NCBI RefSeq assembly: GCF_003116015.1
Contig: NZ_LGQZ01000015.1
Coordinates: 1-64,000, forward strand
DNA: 64,000 nucleotides
Direction of reading: 5' to 3'
From: Azospirillum sp. TSO22-1
Lineage (GTDB): Bacteria > Pseudomonadota > Alphaproteobacteria > Azospirillales > Azospirillaceae
The notes beneath the pieces are model-generated. The model worked only from the letters and a program-made list of their open reading frames with translations, searched no databases and was not told the DNA's origin. The translations under genes were made by a program, and so were the position numbers. This document shows, in pieces, positions 1 to 10,019 of this stretch (position 1 is the stretch's first letter; every line of letters starts with the position of its first letter).

Positions 1-1
1 C

Positions 2-943
2 CCCCACCCCGTCGCCGCCCTCCCCCGCCATGACGTCGGGGAGATCATCGTCTATGACAACTTCGTGCGTGGCCGCGAAGAGAACCTGGCCGAGGCGCTG
101 AAGGACCCGCGGGTCAAAATCTTCGACCTCGGCGGCGACATCCTGCAGACCGACATCCTGAACGCGGCGATGAAGGGCGTGGACGGGGTGTTCCACTTCG
201 CCGCGCTGTGGCTGCTGCACTGCCAGGACTTCCCGCGCTCGGCCTTCGACGTGAACATCCGCGGCACCTTCAACGTCATCGAGGCGTGCGTCGCCAACAA
301 CGTGCAGCGCCTCGTCTACTCCTCCTCGGCGTCGGTGTACGGCGACGCGGTGGAGGAGCCGATGACCGAGGACCACCCGTTCCTCAACACCAACTTCTAC
401 GGCGCCACCAAGATCGCCGGCGAGGCGATGCTGCGCTCGCTGCACCACCGCTACAAGCTGCCCTCCGTCGGCCTGCGCTACATGAACGTCTACGGCCCGC
501 GCCAGGACTACCGCGGCGCCTACATCGCCGTGATCATGAAGATGCTGGATCGGCTCGACAACGGCGAGGCGCCGGTGATCTACGGCGACGGCAGCCAAGC
601 CTACGACTTCGTCTACGTCGGCGACTGCGCCAAGGCCAACGTCTGCGCCATGCAGGCGGACACGGTCGACCGCTTCTACAACGTCGGCACCGGCCGGCGC
701 ACCTCGATCAAGGAGCTGTCGGACATGATCCTGCGGCTCAGCGGCTCGCCACTGCAGGTCCGCTACGAGCCGGAAGGCCAGACCTTCGTCAAGAACCGCA
801 TCGGCTGCCCCAAGCGCGCCGCCGAGGAGATCGGCTTCACCGCCGGCGTCCCGCTGGAGGACGGCCTGCGCGCCCTGATCGAGTGGCGCGACACCCACAA
901 GGCCGAGGTCGAGCGCCGCCGCCGGCAGGGTGCCGGCCGATGA
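2..943 (+). CDS. NAD-dependent sugar epimerase/dehydratase, 5'-truncated by window edge
   Basis: Extended short-chain dehydrogenase (SDR) acting on a nucleotide sugar. The frame is open to base 2 and reads VYDNFVRGR at bases 53-79, the end of the Rossmann beta-alpha-beta unit, so the start codon and GxxGxxG motif lie just outside the window and only about 15-25 residues are missing. The catalytic signature is present: SSSASVYG (bases 317-340), then Tyr-Gly-Ala-Thr-Lys, the YxxxK motif, at about 398-412. A C-terminal GDGSQAYDFVYVGD motif is typical of the UDP-glucose epimerase-like family. The stop overlaps the next ATG (ATGA at 940), so it is translationally coupled to the aminotransferase. 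The substrate cannot be told from sequence. Confidence 0.93.
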   Translation, partial: PHPVAALPRHDVGEIIVYDNFVRGREENLAEALKDPRVKIFDLGGDILQTDILNAAMKGVDGVFHFAALWLLHCQDFPRSAFDVNIRGTFNVIEACVANNVQRLVYSSSASVYGDAVEEPMTEDHPFLNTNFYGATKIAGEAMLRSLHHRYKLPSVGLRYMNVYGPRQDYRGAYIAVIMKMLDRLDNGEAPVIYGDGSQAYDFVYVGDCAKANVCAMQADTVDRFYNVGTGRRTSIKELSDMILRLSGSPLQVRYEPEGQTFVKNRIGCPKRAAEEIGFTAGVPLEDGLRALIEWRDTHKAEVERRRRQGAGR

Positions 944-2085
944 CCGCGCCGCGCTCCATCGGCATTTCGCTGCCCTCGCTCGGCGAGGAGGAGTGGCAGG
1001 CCCTGCGCGAGCCGCTGGAGAGCGGCTGGCTGACGCAGGGGCCGAAGGTCGCCGCCTTCGAGAAGGCGTTCGCCGAGCGCCACCGGGTGCCGCACGCGCT
1101 GGCCACCACCAGTTGCACCACCGGCCTGCACCTGGTCCTCGCCGCCATGGGGATCGGGCCGGGCGACGAGGTGATCGTCCCTGCCTTCACCTGGGTCGCC
1201 ACAGCCAACGTGGTGGTCTACTGCGGCGCCACCCCGGTGTTCGTCGACGTCGATCCGGCCACCTTCAACCTCGACCCGGCCCAGCTCGCCGCCAGGGTGA
1301 CGGAGCGCACCCGCGCCATCATCGCCGTGCACCTGTTCGGCCGCTGCGCCGACATGGACGCCATCGCCGCCGCGGCCCCTGGCATCCCGGTCATCGAGGA
1401 CGCGGCCTGCGCCGCCGGGGCCGCCTACAAGGGCCGGCCGGCCGGCACGCTGGGGCTGGCGGCGTCCTTCTCCTTCCACCCGCGCAAGTCGGTGACGACC
1501 GGCGAGGGCGGCATGGTGACCACCGCCGACGCCGCGCTGGCCGAGACCTGCAACATGCTGCGCAACCACGGCGCCAGCGTGTCCGAGGAGCAGCGCCACC
1601 GCGGGCCCCGTCCCTACCTGCTGCCGGAGTTCAACCTGCTGGGCTTCAACTACCGGATGACCGACCTGCAGGGCGCGGTCGGCCTGGTGCAGCTAGGCAA
1701 GCTCGACCGCTTCATCAAGGAGCGGGCGGAGGCCGCCGCCTTCTACGCCGAGGCGCTCGCCGGCCTGCCGTGGCTGCGCACGCCGGAGGTGCCGGAGGGC
1801 TGCGAGCACGCCTGGCAGGCCTACGTCTGCTTCGTCGACGAGGCGACGGCGCCGATGCCGCGCAACGACATCATGGAGTGGCTGCAGGCCCGCGGCATCG
1901 CCACCCGGCCGGGCACCCACGCGGTGCACATGCTGGGCTACTACCGCGACCGCTTCGGCCTGGCGCCGGACGACTTCCCCGGGGCGCGCGACTGCGACCG
2001 GCACAGCATGGCGATCCCGCTGCACAACCGCATGAGCATGGCCGACTACGCCTACGTCGCCGAGGCTCTGCACACGCTGGGCTGA
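940..2085 (+). CDS. DegT/DnrJ/EryC1/StrS-family PLP sugar aminotransferase
   Basis: 381-residue PLP enzyme expected to transaminate a keto group on a nucleotide sugar. The start is the ATG that overlaps the upstream stop; it gives an N-terminus (MTAPRSIGISLPSLGEEEW) with the family's usual length and beginning. The Schiff-base lysine is in SFHPRKSVTTGEGG (about residues 177-190), and the PLP-phosphate pocket is formed by TTSCTTGLHL near residue 63. VIEDAACAAGA carries the Asp that contacts the pyridine nitrogen. It sits between an epimerase and an AsnB-type amidotransferase in a tight operon, so all three probably act on one sugar nucleotide. An in-frame extension upstream runs through the epimerase gene and is discounted. 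Confidence 0.93.
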   Translation: MTAPRSIGISLPSLGEEEWQALREPLESGWLTQGPKVAAFEKAFAERHRVPHALATTSCTTGLHLVLAAMGIGPGDEVIVPAFTWVATANVVVYCGATPVFVDVDPATFNLDPAQLAARVTERTRAIIAVHLFGRCADMDAIAAAAPGIPVIEDAACAAGAAYKGRPAGTLGLAASFSFHPRKSVTTGEGGMVTTADAALAETCNMLRNHGASVSEEQRHRGPRPYLLPEFNLLGFNYRMTDLQGAVGLVQLGKLDRFIKERAEAAAFYAEALAGLPWLRTPEVPEGCEHAWQAYVCFVDEATAPMPRNDIMEWLQARGIATRPGTHAVHMLGYYRDRFGLAPDDFPGARDCDRHSMAIPLHNRMSMADYAYVAEALHTLG

Positions 2086-2091
2086 CCGGCC

Positions 2092-3996
2092 ATGTGCGGC
2101 GTCGCCGGAATCCTCAACCTCGACCGCGCGCCGGTCTCGCCGGTGGCGCTGCGCCGGATGACCGACGCGATCGCCCACCGCGGCCCCGACGGGGACGGCA
2201 CCTGGGTGGAGGAGGGCGTCGGCTTCGGCCACCGGCGCCTCGCCATCATCGACCTGTCGCCCGCCGGGCACCAGCCGATGATGAGCGGCGACGGCCGCTA
2301 CGTCATGACCTACAACGGCGAGGTCTACAATTTCCAGGAGCTGCGGGTCGAGCTGGAGGCGCGCGGCCACCAGTTCCGCTCGCGCAGCGACACCGAGGTG
2401 GTGCTGAACGCCTACGCCGAGTGGGGGCCGGCCGCGGTGTCGCGCCTCAACGGCATGTTCGCGCTCGCCATCTGGGACCGGCGCGAGCGCGCGCTGTTCC
2501 TGGCGCGCGACCGCTACGGGGTGAAGCCGCTGTACGTCTGGCGGGACGGGTCCACGCTGCTGTTCGCCAGCGAGGTCAAGGCGTTCCGCCAGCACCCGGC
2601 GTTCCGCGCCGGCGTCGATGCGGGGGCGCTGCTCGACTACTTCACCTTCCAGAACGTGTTCGGCGGCGGCACGCTGTTCGACCGGGTGCGCATCCTGCAG
2701 CCCGGCCACACCATGCTGGTGCGCCCGGACGGGTCGGAGACGGTCGAGCGCTACTGGGACTTCGACTTCCGCGAACCGTCCGAGACCCGCAGCCTGGAGG
2801 AGTACGAGGAGGAGCTGCACCGGCTGTTCGTCCAGGCGGTGCGCCGCCAGCTGGTCGCTGACGTGCCGGTCGGCGCCTTCCTCAGCGGCGGCATGGATTC
2901 CGGCGCCATCACCGCGGTGGCCTCGCGGGAGATCCCGCACCTCGTCTCGGTGACCGGCGGCTTCGACCTGTCCTCGGCCTCGGGCCTGGAGCTCGGCTTC
3001 GACGAGCGCCGGCGCGCCGAGGCGCTGTCCTACCAGTTCCAGACCGAGCACTACGAGGTGGTGCTGAAGGCCGGCGACCTGGAGCGCTGCCTGCCCTCGC
3101 TGGTCTGGCACCTGGAGGACCTACGGGTCGGCCAGTCCTACCCCAACTTCTACGTCTCGCGGCTGGCCAGCAAGTTCGTCAAGGTGATGCTCGCCGGCAC
3201 CGGCGGCGACGAGCTGTTCGCCGGCTATCCCTGGCGCTACTACCGCACCGTCGCCAGCACGGACTTCGACGACTACGTCCGGAACTACTACGTGTTCTGG
3301 CAGCGGCTGGTGAACAACAAGACCATCCACCGCCTGTTCCAGCCCGAGGTGTGGGACGCCGTGCGCGACCGGCTGACCATCGACAGCTTCCGCGCGGTGC
3401 TGGAGGGCCACAAGGTGGCGGCGCCGCACGGGCCGGAGGACTACGTCAACAACTCGCTGTACTTCGAGTGCCGGACCTTCCTGCACGGCCTGCTGGTGGT
3501 CGAGGACCGGCTCAGCATGGCGCACGGGCTGGAGACGCGGGTGCCGTTCCTCGACAACGACCTCGTCGACTTCGCCATGCGCCTGCCGATCCGCAGCAAG
3601 CTGCGCGACCTCGAGCAGGTCATCCGCTTCGACGAGAACACCCCCGGCGCCAAGCCGGCGCTGTATGGCGACAAGACCAACGACGGCAAGATCATCCTGC
3701 GCCGGATGCTCGGCCGCTTCCTGCCCGAGGACTACGTCAACGGCACCAAGCAGGGCTTCAGCGGCCCGGACGGCAGCTGGTTCCGTGGCGACAGCCTGGC
3801 CTACGTCTCGCGCACGCTGCTGGAGGAGGATGCGGCGCTCTACCGTTTCCTGCGCCCCGACACCGTGCGCGAGCTGGTGAGCGAGCATCTGGAAGGCAAA
3901 GTCAACCGCCGCCTGCTGATCTGGTCGCTGCTGTGCTTCGAGTGGTGGTGCCGGATCTTTCTGGACGGGCAGGCGCCGGGCGGAGCGGGGCGCTGA
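2092..3996 (+). CDS. asnB: Asparagine synthase-type glutamine-dependent amidotransferase
   Basis: 634-residue class II glutamine amidotransferase. The N-terminal MCGVAGILN places the catalytic Cys at position 2 for glutamine hydrolysis. The synthase domain has a PPi-loop SGGMDSGA at about residues 265-272 (family consensus SGGxDSS), and TGGDELFAGYPWRYY follows near 370. Length and order match AsnB. In O-antigen clusters, homologues such as WbpS amidate uronic acid residues rather than aspartate. That role is attractive here because the window also encodes a diacetamido-hexuronate pathway, but it is inference. The gene starts 6 bases after the aminotransferase stop, and its stop lies 10 bases from the convergent gene's stop, with no obvious terminator between. 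Confidence 0.93.
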   Translation: MCGVAGILNLDRAPVSPVALRRMTDAIAHRGPDGDGTWVEEGVGFGHRRLAIIDLSPAGHQPMMSGDGRYVMTYNGEVYNFQELRVELEARGHQFRSRSDTEVVLNAYAEWGPAAVSRLNGMFALAIWDRRERALFLARDRYGVKPLYVWRDGSTLLFASEVKAFRQHPAFRAGVDAGALLDYFTFQNVFGGGTLFDRVRILQPGHTMLVRPDGSETVERYWDFDFREPSETRSLEEYEEELHRLFVQAVRRQLVADVPVGAFLSGGMDSGAITAVASREIPHLVSVTGGFDLSSASGLELGFDERRRAEALSYQFQTEHYEVVLKAGDLERCLPSLVWHLEDLRVGQSYPNFYVSRLASKFVKVMLAGTGGDELFAGYPWRYYRTVASTDFDDYVRNYYVFWQRLVNNKTIHRLFQPEVWDAVRDRLTIDSFRAVLEGHKVAAPHGPEDYVNNSLYFECRTFLHGLLVVEDRLSMAHGLETRVPFLDNDLVDFAMRLPIRSKLRDLEQVIRFDENTPGAKPALYGDKTNDGKIILRRMLGRFLPEDYVNGTKQGFSGPDGSWFRGDSLAYVSRTLLEEDAALYRFLRPDTVRELVSEHLEGKVNRRLLIWSLLCFEWWCRIFLDGQAPGGAGR

Positions 3997-4006
3997 CCCC
4001 GATTCC

Positions 4007-5422
4007 CTACGGGAAGTCGATCGGGTCGAAGCGCAGCCCGTACGGCCCGATGGCGGGGTCGGTGCGCTGCAGGAAGCGGCTCCGCTCGAATGGGTCCAGG
4101 GGAGCGTCGGGGATCAGGCCGCGCTCGCGCAGCAGGGTGGGGTGGGTGCCGCGGGGCACGCGGCCGCTGCGGATGACCTCCAGATTCAGGCCCAGGACGT
4201 GCGGGGGCAGAACTTCCGAGCGCGGCAGCCGGTAGTGCTGCAGGAAGAAGGAGGGCCAGTAGTCGAAGTCGTCAGCCTCGGCCCGCGCCAGGGCGTTCAG
4301 AAGATGACGGGCGGCGGCCACCGGGGTGTGGTGGCGTTCCACATGGCGACGTGCCTCCTCGCCCAGACGACGACGCAACGCGCGATCCTCGATGAGGCGG
4401 CGCAGCTGGGTGTGAAGGTTGCCAGGGTGGACATCCAGGATCGGTCGCTCCTCCGGACCCGGCATGAACTCGGGCACGTTGGAGGCGAGCACGGCACAGC
4501 CGGCGGCCATGGCCTCCAGCGCGAACCCCCCGTGCATCATCGCGAAGATCTGGTCCACGGCGATGTCGGCGTTGGACAGTTCCTGCGCGACGACGGCGTT
4601 GTCGAGGCCTTCGAACTGCCGGTACTCCGCCTTGACGCCCTGGAAGTTCAGAAGGTTGACGGCATACTGGATGAAGTCTGAACCCTTGCGGATGCGGTGC
4701 GAGGGGGCGTGCACGACGATGGGCACCTCGCGGTCCGGCACTGCAGCGGTGAAGCGGTTGGCGTCGATCGGAACGTGGAAGTGGAAGTATGGCCGGATCG
4801 CCAACCCTGCCTGCTCCGGCACCGACAGGATCACGTCGCTGTACAGCTCCGCCATCCGAAGCGTATAGATCTTATTCGCCACCGACCAATTATTGTAGAA
4901 GTACTGATCGAGGACCATCTGGCTCTTGGTCGGGTGCGGCTGATCCCATTTCTCCGTATGGGCGGGCCAGTAACGGCGTCCCCAAGAGCTGTACTGGGGC
5001 TCGGCAGCGCTCCAGTGGCGCACGTCGGTGCCGGTGAAGACCGAGACGATCCGCTTCCCGGCGTTCCTGATCACCGGCAGATCGTCGTTGCCGGGCAGCA
5101 GGGTCTTGCCGCTCTGGAAGATGAACAGGTCGTGGCCGTCGATCATCTCCTGGATGCGGGGGCCTGGGTTCCAGAAGATCGTGTCCGGATCCTCCGCGGG
5201 AATGCCGTAGGTGGTCCCGGCCAGCACGTCGCGCAGCAGGTGGTCGGGGACGATCCGGCGGCCATGCTGCGATTCGGCGAACTGGAACACCTTGGTCACC
5301 GTGTGGCCAAGCTGTTTCAGCCCTTCTGCAAAATTCGACAGGTTCTCGCCGTTCTCCATGGTGCCGATTAGGACCCGCAGCGGTCGCGCGGGATCGAACG
5401 GTGCGATGAGAGCGGAGGCCAT
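4007..5422 (-). CDS. Glycosyltransferase, GT-B fold (GT4-like)
   Basis: 471-residue cytoplasmic glycosyltransferase. The N-terminus LRVLIGTMENGENLSNFAEG is a glycine-containing GT-B acceptor-domain start. The C-terminal half has VVHAPSHRIRKGSDF and GGFALEAMAAGCAVLASNVPE, the usual GT4 donor-binding segment with a Glu about 7 residues before the invariant Gly/Cys-Ala stretch. No membrane segment is visible. Codon usage is looser than in most neighbours, with stretches such as tatagatcttattcgccac near 4865, which hints at a different origin. It is last in a minus-strand group with the acyltransferase at 5433 (gap 10 bases). Donor and acceptor are unknown. Confidence 0.85.
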   Translation of the reverse strand: MASALIAPFDPARPLRVLIGTMENGENLSNFAEGLKQLGHTVTKVFQFAESQHGRRIVPDHLLRDVLAGTTYGIPAEDPDTIFWNPGPRIQEMIDGHDLFIFQSGKTLLPGNDDLPVIRNAGKRIVSVFTGTDVRHWSAAEPQYSSWGRRYWPAHTEKWDQPHPTKSQMVLDQYFYNNWSVANKIYTLRMAELYSDVILSVPEQAGLAIRPYFHFHVPIDANRFTAAVPDREVPIVVHAPSHRIRKGSDFIQYAVNLLNFQGVKAEYRQFEGLDNAVVAQELSNADIAVDQIFAMMHGGFALEAMAAGCAVLASNVPEFMPGPEERPILDVHPGNLHTQLRRLIEDRALRRRLGEEARRHVERHHTPVAAARHLLNALARAEADDFDYWPSFFLQHYRLPRSEVLPPHVLGLNLEVIRSGRVPRGTHPTLLRERGLIPDAPLDPFERSRFLQRTDPAIGPYGLRFDPIDFP

Positions 5423-5432
5423 GGCCGGTCCT

Positions 5433-5966
5433 TCAGGGCGCGGTGGAGGGGGAATCGGACTGGACGCGCGCCGGGGTACCCCAGGCGCGGACGCCGGGTG
5501 GGATCGACCGGTTGACCAGCGAGAGCGCGCCGATCACCGCGCGGTCGCCGATCTCCACGCCCATCTGGATCACCGAGTTGGGGCCGATGTAGACGCCGGA
5601 GCCGATGCGGGTCGGCCGGTGCTCGACGGGAGCCCGCCCCAACGAGGTGGACCACGCCACCGTATGGTGCGTGTAGATCTGCACGCCCGCGCTGATCGAG
5701 ACGTAATCGCCGATCTCCAGTCCGCCCGAGCCGTCCAGCACCACGCCGGGGCCGATCCAGACGTGGCGGCCGACTTTGACGTCGCCGATGATCAGCGTGC
5801 CGTCGTAGCAGGTGGTGCCTTCGCCGAAGCCGTAGGCCGCGGCGTTCTCGGCCCGCTCGGACACCAAGTCGCCAAAGGGGACCCGGCGTCGGAAGCGGTC
5901 AAGCTTGTCCTGCTGGAGGACCCGGTGGGCGCTCCGAAGGAGGGCGATGAAGGAGCCGATGTCCAT
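5433..5966 (-). CDS. Left-handed beta-helix (hexapeptide repeat) O- or N-acyltransferase
   Basis: 177-residue acyltransferase of the LbetaH superfamily. I took ATG at 5966 (MDIGSFIALLRSAHR); the open frame further upstream only shadows the aminotransferase gene. From about residue 57 the chain is hexapeptide repeats ([LIV]GxxxxI type): LIIGDVKVGRHVWIGPGVVL, GLEIGDYVSISAG, RIGSGVYIGPNSVIQMGVEI. A candidate catalytic His pair is in TYTHHTVAW-like context (QIYTHHTVAW). The C-terminus GTPARVQSD is the usual exit from the helix. It probably acetylates a sugar or sugar nucleotide made by the adjacent genes. It could act on the polymer instead. Confidence 0.85.
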   Translation of the reverse strand: MDIGSFIALLRSAHRVLQQDKLDRFRRRVPFGDLVSERAENAAAYGFGEGTTCYDGTLIIGDVKVGRHVWIGPGVVLDGSGGLEIGDYVSISAGVQIYTHHTVAWSTSLGRAPVEHRPTRIGSGVYIGPNSVIQMGVEIGDRAVIGALSLVNRSIPPGVRAWGTPARVQSDSPSTAP

Positions 5967-6010
5967 GGGCAGGGAGACCGGGACGGGGAAAGCGCGCCTT
6001 CCGGCGGTCG

Positions 6011-7187
6011 TCAGGCGGCCTTGCGCGCCGCGGCCACCGCCGCGACGATGCGGTCCTGCACGGCCTCGTCCAGGTAGGGGTGCATGGGCAGGCTGATCAC
6101 CTGGTCGGCCAGCGCGTCCGACACCGGCAGCCCGCCGGGCGCCGCCGGGAAGCCGCGGTAGGCGGTCTGGCGGTGCAGCGGCAGCGGGTAGTAGACCGCG
6201 GTCGGGATGCCGGCCGCCTTGAGCGCGGCGCCGAGCGCGTCGCGCCGCGCCGCGTCCTCGGCCTTGACCGTGTACTGCGCCCACACCGAGGTGGCGCCGT
6301 CGAGCAGCGCCGGCACCGCGACGATGCCCTCCAGCCGCTCGTTGTAGCGCCGGCCGATGCGCTGGCGGGCCGCCACCTCGTCGGCGAAGATCGACAGCTT
6401 CTCGATCAGGACGGCGGCCTGCAGCGTGTCGAGCCGGCCGTTCATGCCGACGCGCGCGTTGTCGTACTTGTGGCTGCCCTTGCCGTGCACGCGGATGCTG
6501 CGCAGCGCCTCGGCCAGTTCGTCGTCGTCGGTGAGGATCGCGCCGCCGTCGCCGTAGCAGCCCAGCGGCTTGGCCGGGAAGAAGCTGGTCGAGGCGGCGT
6601 CGCCGATGGTACCGACCTTCCGGCCGTCCAGCTCGGCGCCGAAGCTCTGCGCTGCGTCGGCCAGCAGCTTCAGGCCGTGCGCGCGGGCGACCGGCTCGAT
6701 GCGGCGGTAGTCGGCCGGCTGGCCGAACAGGTCGACCGGGATGACGGCGCGCGGCGTCAGGCCGGCGGCCCTGGCGGCGCCGATGGCGGCCTCCAGGCTG
6801 GCCGGGTCCATGTTGAAGGTGTCGGGCAGCACGTCGCAGAACACCGGGGTGGCGCCCAGGATGGCCACCACTTCGGCGGTTGAGGCGAAGGTGAAGGTCG
6901 GCACGAACACCGCGTCGCCCCGCCCGACGCCCCAGGCCATCAGCACCATCTGCAGGGAGTCGGTGCCGCTGGAGCAGGAAATCGCGTGCTTCGCCCCGCA
7001 GAAGGCGGCGAGCTGCGTCTCGAACGCCTTGATCTCCGGGCCCATGATGAACTGGCCGTGCTCCAGCACGCGGTTCATCGCCGCCTCGATGCGCGACCCC
7101 AGGCGGCGCCGCTGGGCGGCCAGGTCGATGAACGGGACGGGGCCGGCGCCCGGGTTGTCGGAGAGCGCGGCAGCCCGCTCGGCCGTC

Positions 7188-7195
<8 letters not shown>
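6011..7195 (-). CDS. wbpE: WbpE/WlbC-like aminotransferase (UDP-3-oxo-GlcNAcA transaminase)
   Basis: 394-residue DegT-family PLP enzyme. The start [16 protein letters not shown] is followed by [11 protein letters not shown], characteristic of the WbpE/WlbC/DesV branch. The PLP lysine is K209 in [14 protein letters not shown], the phosphate-binding region is SCSSGTDSL (74-82), and [11 protein letters not shown] supplies the Asp contact. In the known pathway WbpE converts UDP-3-keto-GlcNAcA to UDP-GlcNAc3NA using glutamate. Its start overlaps the end of the upstream gene by 8 bases, and that gene is a WbpB-WbpD-like fusion, so function is strongly supported by context. The WbpA partner lies at 29388-30674. 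Confidence 0.88.
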
Positions 7196-8831
<1,636 letters not shown>

Positions 8832-8965
8832 GGGGCGCCTCTCTTCGAAACGCCGCACCGGGGTGGGGGCACGATGCGTGCGGCCCCGCGGGAATACCAC
8901 CATCCATCGGCCGTTCTCAAGGACTTCCCGCCGCCGAAATCCAATGCGGCCCACGCGAAGGCTTC

Positions 8966-8971
8966 TATAAT
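8966..8971 (+). promoter_or_regulatory. Possible -10 element (TATAAT) upstream of the CmcI-type gene
   Basis: A perfect TATAAT hexamer stands out in this GC-rich divergent intergenic region, 34 bases before the ATG at 9005. The expected -35 position (about 8943-8948, aatgcg) does not match TTGACA, so if it is a promoter it would need an activator or another sigma factor. Confidence 0.3.
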
Positions 8972-9004
8972 GGCCGCCGCTTTCGCACACTTGGGAGCAG
9001 GGGA

Positions 9005-9988
9005 ATGACCACCCGCATCCGTGACGTCTTATCGCATGCCATGGCGCAGCTGGCGGCCGCGCCATCCGCCGACCAGCCGGAGCGTGACCGTGCCGTGCGC
9101 GGCGCTCTCGACTTGGCGCGGGGCTATCACACCTGCGGTGCCCTCGACGGGGCGGCGGCGCTGTGCCGGGAGATCCTGCGGATCCGGCCGGACACACCAG
9201 AAGCGATCAGCATCCTGAACGGGGTGGAGCACGACCGGGCCTTCTGGCGCACGGCGGTGATCTCGTCCAACCCGGCTGACCAGACGCTGACCACCTTCAC
9301 CTTCCCGATCTACGGCAATCCGGCGGCGGTGCGGCACACGGTCGATACCCAGCCGGACTTCATCCGTGCCGTGCAGGCTCTCTCCTTCCTGCAGAACGGA
9401 TGGGGGATGTGCCGCTGGATGGGCGTCCCGGTGCTCAAGTTCCCCAACGACCTGATGCTCTATCAGGAGATCGTCTTCGAGACCAAGCCCGACCTCATCA
9501 TCGAGACCGGCACCTACAACGGCGGCAGCGCCTTCTTCCTGGCGCACCTCTTGGACCTCATCGGGCATGGCCGGATCGTCACCGTGGACGTGGAGCCGAT
9601 GCCCGACCGTCCGCAGCACCCACGCATCACCTACCAGACCGGCTCGTCGATCGATCCGGCGATCGTCGATCCGCTGCGCGCCGAGGCCGAGGGAAAGACG
9701 GTGCTGGTGTCCCTCGATTCCTCGCATCTCGCTTCGCATGTCCTGGCCGAGATGCGCATCTACGCCGATCTCGTGTCGGTCGGCAGCTACATGGTCGTGG
9801 AGGATTCCAACATCAACGGCCATCCGGTGTGGCCGGGCTACACCGAGCCGCCCAACCCCGAGGCCAGCGGGCCAATGGAGGCGATCCGCCGCTTCGTGGA
9901 CGAACGCGGCGATTTCGTGATCGATGCGCTCAAGCACCGTCTGCTCGTCACCAACAACCCAAACGGTTACCTGAAGCGTCTCGGCTGA
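9005..9988 (+). CDS. CmcI/rhamnosyl O-methyltransferase-family protein with N-terminal TPR-like segment
   Basis: 327-residue protein of the cephalosporin hydroxylase (CmcI) family, SAM-dependent methyltransferases that often O-methylate sugars. Residues about 115-300 hold [19 protein letters not shown] (SAM-binding loop), [10 protein letters not shown], and [15 protein letters not shown] with [18 protein letters not shown] near the metal site. The first 70 residues ([20 protein letters not shown]) look like a single TPR, as in the TPR-linked transferases of this window. A GGGAGCAGGGG stretch just upstream of the ATG is a plausible ribosome site. It is transcribed alone and ends in a strong bidirectional terminator. 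The methyl acceptor is probably a hexose or deoxyhexose of the polymer (inference). Confidence 0.85.
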   Translation: MTTRIRDVLSHAMAQLAAAPSADQPERDRAVRGALDLARGYHTCGALDGAAALCREILRIRPDTPEAISILNGVEHDRAFWRTAVISSNPADQTLTTFTFPIYGNPAAVRHTVDTQPDFIRAVQALSFLQNGWGMCRWMGVPVLKFPNDLMLYQEIVFETKPDLIIETGTYNGGSAFFLAHLLDLIGHGRIVTVDVEPMPDRPQHPRITYQTGSSIDPAIVDPLRAEAEGKTVLVSLDSSHLASHVLAEMRIYADLVSVGSYMVVEDSNINGHPVWPGYTEPPNPEASGPMEAIRRFVDERGDFVIDALKHRLLVTNNPNGYLKRLG

Positions 9989-9993
9989 CGGCG

Positions 9994-10019
9994 GCGCCCC
10001 CGCCAGCCGGCGGGGGCGC
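9994..10019. terminator. Bidirectional hairpin terminator between convergent genes
   Basis: A perfect 11-bp inverted repeat, gcgcccccgcc / ggcgggggcgc, with a 4-base loop (agcc) fills the gap between the stops of the convergent genes at 9988 and 10020. It has no T-run on either strand, so it would depend on stem strength or Rho. Confidence 0.75.

Noticed and set aside
9994..10019. Possible mobile-element terminal repeat
   Set aside because: The inverted repeat sits exactly between two convergent stops and is best explained as a terminator; no transposase or target duplication is near.
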